Shown piece by piece: positions 22,901 through 25,000 of a stretch of 25,000 bases of DNA. A model generated the notes under the pieces. It was given only the letters and a program-made list of their open reading frames with translations. It was not told the DNA's origin and ran no database searches. The number at the start of each line of letters is the position of its first letter. Position 1 is the stretch's first letter. The DNA comes from Owenia fusiformis (taxonomy: Eukaryota; Annelida; Polychaeta; Sabellida; Oweniidae). The position numbers were made by a program, and so were the translations under genes. The DNA is taken from the NCBI GenBank assembly GCA_903813345.2, contig CAIIXF020000243.1, positions 1 to 25,000 of the forward strand. Direction: 5' to 3'.

Positions 22901-24810
22901 CATGCTGAGGTAGGTCTTTCAGTATAGTGACTACGTCAACGTGACTTAGGCCTAACAGCCTTTCATCATTTACCTGGAAATGAGAATTATATTGATTACT
23001 AATTAATTTAATAATATAACAAAACTGATTTATATACAACACATGTGGTCTCAATATTTCGTATAGAAAAATAATAATTGGTTATAATGGCCAAGACTCT
23101 CAAACTAATTTTCTGAATTATTTTACAAGTATAGTTGCTTACAGCATTTACAAATCCTACATTTTAGAACTGAATAGTAAAGAACAAAGAACATTTGAAA
23201 AGATACTTTTTATGTTAAAATATGAAATTAATTGTAGAAAAAATGTGTATTATTGTTCCAAATGGAATTTATTATCCAAACTACTGCAATGAGATTATGT
23301 AAACCTGTCATGTACTGTCTATATATTTAGTAAATGAATGAAATAAAGACTATTTTAAAAGAAAAAAAAAAATATATATAACAAAACTGACTAAGTGACA
23401 GGTGCATTGAGAGCCTTCAATTCTATTGAGCTTTGTTGTGATTTTATAATGTCTAAAACCATGCTTTCTACATCATTCATCAGATAAAGTAAAGTAATAA
23501 TAAGTCCAACCTCAAGCAGTTCGTCTTCACTCTGTATTTTCCCATTGGCCCCAACTGGACCATCTGGTAGGATGGACCTGATGTAATGGTGTGGTCTGAC
23601 CTCTACCCCATTCTCCACATCCACTGTACCCTCTAGACTGATACCTAGGCCCCCTCCCTCCTTGAACTTAGACAACTGGGCAACCTGAAAGAAAAATGTA
23701 TACAGTTTACAGGCCCGTAGCCAGGATTTGCCAAGGGGGATTCAATTTTCAAAAATTTCCAGGGGGGTTCACATTTGAAAGGGGGGGGGGGGTTTGCCCG
23801 AACACTGCGAACCCCCCCCCCCCCCCCTGGCTACGGGCCAGGTTTATCATGGAACATATATGCCAGGGTGATAAAAGGACTGATCTTTAATCTTTTTTTC
23901 TGAGCTTAGGCTTTCTACTTACTAGTATTTCCATTATAATTATGTATTTCCAAAACTTCATTATAGTGTGTGCTTAGTGTTTTTTAAACAACCAATAAAT
24001 TTTGATTTTAGAGGGCCAATCATATACCTGTAAAGGAGGTGTGACCTCATATTTTGTAAAATAAAAATCTGATAATAATAGTTATAGTAGAGAAATATGA
24101 CCCCGTTATCAATTAATACAGATTTTAATTTTAATGATTTTAGCTTCACAAAACTGACAAATTGATATTTAACTAGAACTCTAAAATAATGGAATATAAT
24201 TACATAAGCAACTCATATGATTTCAATTTGAATGAGTTATAATTTTAAAGTTATGACCTTTTCTTGCCTCTTTTCCAGTTGAGTGGATTTTCCATTTTTG
24301 TAGGAACTCTAAATACTCATAAAGTCAGAAGAAATCAGATTGAAGAGTTGGCAAACATGAGATTGTATGTTGAAACCAATCAAGTGACAAATGAAACACA
24401 TAGAAAACTAAATGAGTTTTATGCAACTTAGTCTCGAATCAAGAAGCAATGCATAATTGTAAGTATGTAGCAACTATCTAGTCGGCAAACAAAGCCAAAG
24501 TAATTGAATATTACAGGAATTGAAATACAAATTCAATCAAAAAGCACATATTTTTGTTTCAGTGGAGAAATTGTGTATTGGGATTGGGAAGTGTTTCACT
24601 AACAGAACTTTAGAGAGCTTTAACATTCAATGGCAAAAAGGACTTGTGTGTTCCACCATAAAGTGTGCGGGTCAGGGAACCACGATATCCACAATATGAT
24701 AATATTACCCATTGATTATAACCCACTTACCACAATATCATAGTCCTGTCCCATGATCATTTTCCATTTGGCAATGATAGCCTCTTCAACCTCTCTGGGT
24801 AGTTCAGAAC
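13869..24810 (-). CDS. MPDZ: Multi-PDZ scaffold protein, MPDZ (MUPP1)/PATJ family; internal part, 12 exons
   Basis: Exons in transcript order (high to low coordinate): 24731-24810, 23511-23684, 22536-22973, 21966-22202, 20203-20271, 18075-18530, 16632-16815, 16120-16321, 15648-15752, 15031-15385, 14578-14691, 13869-13941. Together they give 2,487 nt, or 828 full codons, with matching phases at every junction and GT/AG at every intron. Approximate residues within this partial protein: pre-PDZ4 segment 1-28, PDZ4 30-115, PDZ5 209-298, Pro-rich linker 299-531, PDZ6 533-618, PDZ7 705-797, acidic linker 805-828. Each PDZ has its carboxylate-binding loop (GLGI, GLGF, LGLA, LGIS). Order and spacing match vertebrate MPDZ PDZ4-PDZ7, including a linker of over 200 residues between PDZ5 and PDZ6. 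The family scaffolds Crumbs/Pals1 and tight-junction proteins at apical junctions. Both ends are cut by the window. An invertebrate ancestor of both MPDZ and PATJ is also possible, so the symbol is provisional. Confidence 0.9.
13942..14577 (-). other. Intron 11 (636 bp)
   Basis: AT-rich intron bounded by GTAGGT and TTGCAG on the minus strand. I see no repeat family or coding segment inside it. Confidence 0.85.
14578..14691 (-). CDS. MPDZ: Exon 11: C-terminal third of PDZ7
   Basis: 38 codons, phase 0-0: VDGVDVSEAQHDKAVDIIRK, then STSPVIFKVQSLLDSNNA. It follows RILE of exon 10 to give the usual GDRILEVDGVD turn. The alphaB helix is AQHDKAVDIIRK, with His at alphaB1, predicting a class I PDZ. 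The PVIFKVQSL strand closes the domain as in its vertebrate counterparts. Acceptor TTGCTGTAG; donor GTAGGT. Confidence 0.95.
14692..15030 (-). other. Intron 10 (339 bp)
   Basis: Splits PDZ7 between RILE and VDGVD, an intron position at a codon boundary. It runs from GTAGGT to CTGTAG. Nothing else is seen inside. Confidence 0.88.
15031..15385 (-). CDS. MPDZ: Exon 10: linker and N-terminal two thirds of PDZ7
   Basis: One base plus 118 codons, ending in phase 0. The first ~53 residues are a Pro/Ser-rich linker. PDZ7 begins at WGPVRTVVLDRSLGESLGIS with the LGISIVGGK loop, followed by an extended beta2-beta3 insert (VDLFHVSPENSIS) and GIFIKHVLEDSPAGRNGTLC. The GIFIKxVLEDSPAGxxxxL string is close to diagnostic for MPDZ PDZ7 / PATJ PDZ6. 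It ends TGDRILE before the donor GTAGGT. Acceptor TCTGTTTCAG. Confidence 0.96.
15648..15752 (-). CDS. MPDZ: Exon 9: end of PDZ6 and charged linker
   Basis: One base, 34 codons, two bases. The split Ser codon joins exon 8 as LLGTDISIRYIP, the last strand of PDZ6 (compare the KITYVP ending in vertebrate MPDZ). It then encodes CTDAAVHRETSALIALREQE, EEKDNAALH. The Glu-rich REQEEEKD run suggests a short helix or coiled segment. Acceptor GGTTTTCCAG; excellent donor GTGAGT. A stop follows at once if the intron is read through, which supports the donor. Confidence 0.88.
15753..16119 (-). other. Intron 8 (367 bp) with a degenerate short repeat
   Basis: Bounded by GTATGT and TTCCAG. About a third is filled by irregular repeats of ATTGCAC...TATCTA type, listed separately. 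Confidence 0.85.
15965..16090. repeat. Degenerate repeats of about 20 bp within intron 8
   Basis: Irregular recurrence of ATTGCAC/ACTTGCAT followed by TATCTA or TATGTAGAT, about six times. Spacing varies, so it is a decayed minisatellite rather than a clean array. Confidence 0.55.
16120..16321 (-). CDS. MPDZ: Exon 8: core of PDZ6
   Basis: Two bases, 66 codons, two bases. It encodes LAVEATEKAVNGCVVKAITK, GGAVQKDGRIQIGDYILTVN and SENLRRITNAQARAILRRAS, then LLGTDI. The ITNAQARAxLRRxSLxGxDI block is the specific fingerprint of MPDZ PDZ6. The alphaB1 position is Asn, so ligand class is not predictable. Acceptor TTGTTTTGCAG; donor GTATGT. The 310-bp intron upstream is largely occupied by copies of a dispersed repeat. 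Confidence 0.95.
16354..16490. repeat. Longest copy of a dispersed repeat family
   Basis: Begins near AACAAGGCATAAACATG and contains CAAAATGTCACCATCTGCCA, GCAGAATGCCAAACACC and CTGGTGGTGGCATAAAAAG. Parts recur at 7017-7075, 10268-10338, 16503-16600 and 17401-17440. No open frame or terminal repeat is evident. It is probably a SINE-like or non-autonomous element (inference). Confidence 0.65.
16503..16600. repeat. Adjacent diverged copy of the same repeat family
   Basis: CACAAAATGTTACCATT, then TTTTACAGATTCATGCCAAA, CACAACC and GGTGGCTATGACATATGA follow the order of the neighbouring copy. Its right part is closer to the copy at 10268-10338 (GACATATGA). Confidence 0.5.
16632..16815 (-). CDS. 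MPDZ: Exon 7: end of linker and first strand of PDZ6
   Basis: 61 codons plus one base. It starts in phase 0 with PEFARSVPKSDLTPTSSMPR, continues Pro-rich, then AWGGGPEIPTLPAALERTIK and IKKGNDQL. ERTIxIxKGNxxLG is the betaA strand and loop of PDZ6 in MPDZ. Acceptor CATTGTAG; strong donor GTAAGTGA. The split Gly codon (G + GA) joins to exon 8 to give NDQLGLAVEATEKA. Fit to the family is clear in the last 15 codons. Confidence 0.9.
17401..17440. repeat. Short fragment of the dispersed repeat
   Basis: GGGCATGCAATTACATGTCA followed by CCACCTGCCATTTGTA matches the left half of the family. Confidence 0.55.
17536..17561. repeat. Perfect 9-bp hairpin
   Basis: CATGGTATA and TATACCATG are separated by an 8-nt loop. 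It lies in an intron and no role is evident. Confidence 0.8.
18075..18530 (-). CDS. MPDZ: Exon 6: Pro/Ser/Thr-rich disordered linker between PDZ5 and PDZ6
   Basis: 152 codons, phase 0-0, starting GEQGKHVVKLDISSSELDAS after the acceptor TATTCTAG. Residues about 33-115 of the exon are extremely rich in Pro, Ser and Thr, with runs such as TSPPPAISSSPP and SPPPIPPLPF. They include one PPSY at 18420-18431, which fits the PPxY consensus for WW domains. The C-terminal part turns Ala/Val-rich (DEAVQEAAVTMVSDAMTAAA). On the plus strand the exon appears as a GGGGAGG-rich block, clearly GC-richer than its surroundings. The 3' end is uncertain: GAG followed by GTATTA at 18075 is preferred, and CAG followed by GTTGAA upstream is in the same phase. 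The frame stays open to a stop near 18,030. Confidence 0.8.
19080..19553. mobile_element. Candidate non-autonomous element bounded by 13-bp inverted repeats
   Basis: TCCAACTTTAAAG at 19080-19092 is exactly mirrored by CTTTAAAGTTGGA at 19541-19553, enclosing the 77-bp tandem array. No target-site duplication is seen, and 13 bp could arise by chance in AT-rich DNA, so this is tentative. Confidence 0.35.
19132..19362. repeat. Three tandem 77-bp repeats, nearly identical
   Basis: Units at 19132-19208, 19209-19285 and 19286-19362, each starting GTCTACATATAGAGAGCTGG. Unit 1 differs from units 2 and 3 mainly at ACTCTCCCC versus ACACCTCCC. Unit 3 has one GGGAAG to TGGAAG change at its end. The near identity implies recent expansion or gene conversion. 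Confidence 0.97.
20203..20271 (-). CDS. MPDZ: Exon 5: small linker exon, 23 codons
   Basis: Phase 0-0, encoding MEAEQVSPQLVPATATVAPS, then SPE. It has a pyrimidine-rich acceptor (GTTGTTAG) and a good donor (GTAAGG). The composition (Pro, Ala, Thr, Val) matches the flanking disordered linker between PDZ5 and PDZ6. Its length is a multiple of three, so it could be skipped without disturbing the frame. The first codon happens to be ATG, directly at the acceptor. The exon is called from splice signals and phase rather than homology, so it is less certain than the PDZ exons. Confidence 0.7.
20272..21965 (-). other. Intron 4 (about 1.69 kb) with a foldback element
   Basis: Bounded by GTGGGT and GTTGTTAG. 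It contains the 142-bp foldback at 21163-21304. Because both flanking exons are in phase 0, a small phase-0 exon hidden here would not be detected from phase alone. Confidence 0.75.
21163..21304. mobile_element. 142-bp foldback (MITE-like) element
   Basis: The left arm, CTTGGGTCACATTTGCTCCG and onward, is mirrored by the right arm ending CGGGGCAAATGTGACCAAG. Arms pair for about 65 bp with mismatches, including GGCGCCCGGCC/GGCCAGGCGCC and ATTGAGTGTTTTG/CAAAATACTCAAT. It is GC-rich relative to its surroundings. A related half-copy lies at 1925-1991. No clear target-site duplication. Confidence 0.8.
21966..22202 (-). CDS. MPDZ: Exon 4: remainder of PDZ5
   Basis: 79 codons, phase 0-0. It starts DPMNPTETVIVIRSLVPGGV, directly continuing SILDYQ of the previous exon, then GRLVPGDRLLRVNDTYLENA and an alphaB helix NLDDAVQALKGA. 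PDZ5 ends near VRIIVAKP. The alphaB1 position is Leu rather than His, as in vertebrate PDZ5, so a class I ligand preference is not expected. The exon ends in a short tail LADTGSLEQ. Acceptor ATATGTTTCAG; donor GTGGGT. Confidence 0.95.
22203..22535 (-). other. Intron 3 (333 bp)
   Basis: Separates SILDYQ from DPMNP within PDZ5. It runs from GTATGA to TTTCAG. AT-rich, nothing else seen. Confidence 0.9.
22536..22973 (-). CDS. MPDZ: Exon 3: end of PDZ4, linker, start of PDZ5
   Basis: 146 codons, phase 0-0. The exon opens with VNDERLLGLSHVDVVTILKD, completing PDZ4. The alphaB helix begins with His (GLSH), the signature of class I PDZ domains that bind S/T-x-hydrophobic C-termini. PDZ4 ends near IVCARL. 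A linker of about 90 residues follows, Ser/Pro-rich, with a small Gly-Ala-Met stretch (VGAMGAMAIE). The exon closes with EPIEILLDKGDRGLGFSILD and YQ. This is the beginning of PDZ5, whose GLGFSILDYQ loop is nearly invariant in the family. Acceptor TCATTTCCAG; donor GTATGA. Confidence 0.95.
22974..23510 (-). other. Intron 2 (537 bp)
   Basis: Separates DELLE from VNDER within PDZ4. It begins with a weak GTTGGA donor and ends TTTCCAG. An A-rich/AT tract lies near 23361-23381. Nothing else is seen. Confidence 0.88.
23511..23684 (-). CDS. MPDZ: Exon 2: N-terminal two thirds of PDZ4
   Basis: 58 codons in phase 0-0. The exon begins VAQLSKFKEGGGLGISLEGT, carrying the GLGI carboxylate-binding loop, and continues through HHYIRSILPDGPVGANGKIQ to SEDELLE. 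The 'GVEV' and 'HHYI.SI..GGPV' type features are characteristic of PDZ4 of MPDZ/PATJ. The acceptor is a clear TTTCTTTCAG. The donor, GAG followed by GTTGGA, is weak, but it puts the frame exactly on the next exon (DELLE + VNDERLLG), as expected for a PDZ beta-strand. If this intron were retained the frame would stay open about 37 codons and then stop near 23,390. Confidence 0.93.
23685..24730 (-). other. Intron 1 of window (1,046 bp) with a terminal-inverted-repeat element
   Basis: Runs from GTAAGTGG to CTTTCAG. The GTAGCCAGG element at 23710-23841 lies about 25 bp upstream of exon 2's 5' splice junction in transcript direction, close to the likely branch-point zone. The rest is AT-rich with no coding signal. 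Confidence 0.88.
23710..23841. mobile_element. 132-bp terminal-inverted-repeat element with GTAGCCAGG ends
   Basis: Left end CAGGCCCGTAGCCAGG and right end CCTGGCTACGGGCCAG are inverted repeats with one mismatch in 16. GTTTA flanks both sides (23705-23709 and 23842-23846) as a probable 5-bp target-site duplication. The interior contains GGGGGG and CCCCCCC runs that also pair with each other. GTAGCCAGG-type repeats are, from memory, common in marine invertebrate genomes. It is non-autonomous. Confidence 0.82.
24731..24810 (-). CDS. MPDZ: Exon 1 of window: conserved segment just before PDZ4
   Basis: Reads SELPREVEEAIIAKWKMIMG, then QDYDIV. This is the short helical stretch (WxxxxGxDYxxxVAxL pattern) that precedes PDZ4 in MPDZ/PATJ proteins. 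It starts with two bases completing a codon from an upstream exon outside the window and ends in phase 0. On the minus strand the acceptor reads TTCTGTAG and the donor GTAAGTGG, both good. The next exon continues the pattern with VAQLSKF, so the join is convincing. Upstream exons (L27, PDZ1-3) would lie beyond position 25,000. Confidence 0.85.
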
Positions 24811-24914
24811 CTACAGAATAGAACATTTTTAAATTTAATATCAAAATAGATATGTGGTTTCACATAGATTTTGTTACAATGAGCTACATATTTCCCGAAT
24901 ATGGGAGCCAAATA

Positions 24915-24988
24915 TATGCAGAATATAAGAGATCAATATTATGTAGAATAAGGGAGATCAATGTATGCAGAATATGGGATATCAATAT
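24915..24988. repeat. Tandem repeat of about 25 bp at the window edge
   Basis: Units at 24915-24939, 24940-24963 and 24964-24988 share TATG(C/T)AGAATA, then AGATCAAT or ATATCAAT. A partial earlier unit (GAATATGGGAGCCAAATA) lies just upstream. The array may continue past 25,000. Confidence 0.8.
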
Positions 24989-25000
24989 ATGATTCCCATC

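Noticed and set aside
22624-22903. Frames on both strands overlapping exon 3
   Set aside because: Shadows of the true coding frame. The family match and splice phases select the other minus-strand frame.
23696-23890. Plus-strand frame with Gly and Pro runs
   Set aside because: It is simply the translation of the GTAGCCAGG element and its poly-G/poly-C tracts.

Overview
This is eukaryotic nuclear DNA from an animal. It is AT-rich, has no operon-like gene packing, and carries short protein-coding blocks on the minus strand separated by introns with clean GT...AG ends. Twelve consecutive exons between about 13.9 and 24.8 kb join, with matching reading-frame phases at all eleven junctions, into 828 codons of one gene. 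The translation is a multi-PDZ scaffold of the MPDZ (MUPP1)/PATJ family. The window holds its middle part: a conserved pre-PDZ4 segment, PDZ4, PDZ5, a long proline-rich linker, PDZ6, PDZ7, and the acidic start of the PDZ7-PDZ8 linker. The 5' exons (L27, PDZ1-3 in the family) lie beyond the right edge. The 3' exons (PDZ8 onward) must lie beyond the left edge.

Layout, left to right: 1-13,868 has no exon I can recognise and is best read as one very large intron (at least 13.9 kb). It is sprinkled with microsatellites, poly-G, short tandem repeats and decayed inverted-repeat elements. From 13,869 to 16,815 six exons are packed with short introns (0.26-0.64 kb) and encode PDZ6, PDZ7 and the flanking linkers. 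From 18,075 to 20,271 two exons encode the Pro/Ser/Thr-rich linker, separated from their neighbours by 1.3-1.7 kb introns. From 21,966 to 24,810 four exons encode the pre-PDZ4 segment, PDZ4 and PDZ5. The introns hold several repeat families: a 132-bp element with GTAGCCAGG termini, a 142-bp foldback with a second half-copy 19 kb away, a 3 x 77-bp tandem array inside a pair of 13-bp inverted repeats, and a dispersed family found in at least four places.

The organism cannot be fixed from the sequence. High AT, introns of this size and GTAGCCAGG-type repeats suggest a marine invertebrate (mollusc, echinoderm, hemichordate or similar). Having PDZ6 as well as PDZ7 between PDZ5 and the next domain fits an MPDZ-like layout better than vertebrate PATJ, which from memory lacks the PDZ6 equivalent. 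Family knowledge says such proteins are apical-junction scaffolds that tether Crumbs/Pals1, claudins, JAMs, angiomotins and receptors at epithelial tight or septate junctions.

I found no second gene, no RNA gene and no unknown multi-gene system. The points worth a second look are the repeats, a possible WW-binding motif in the linker, two weak splice donors and the very large intron.
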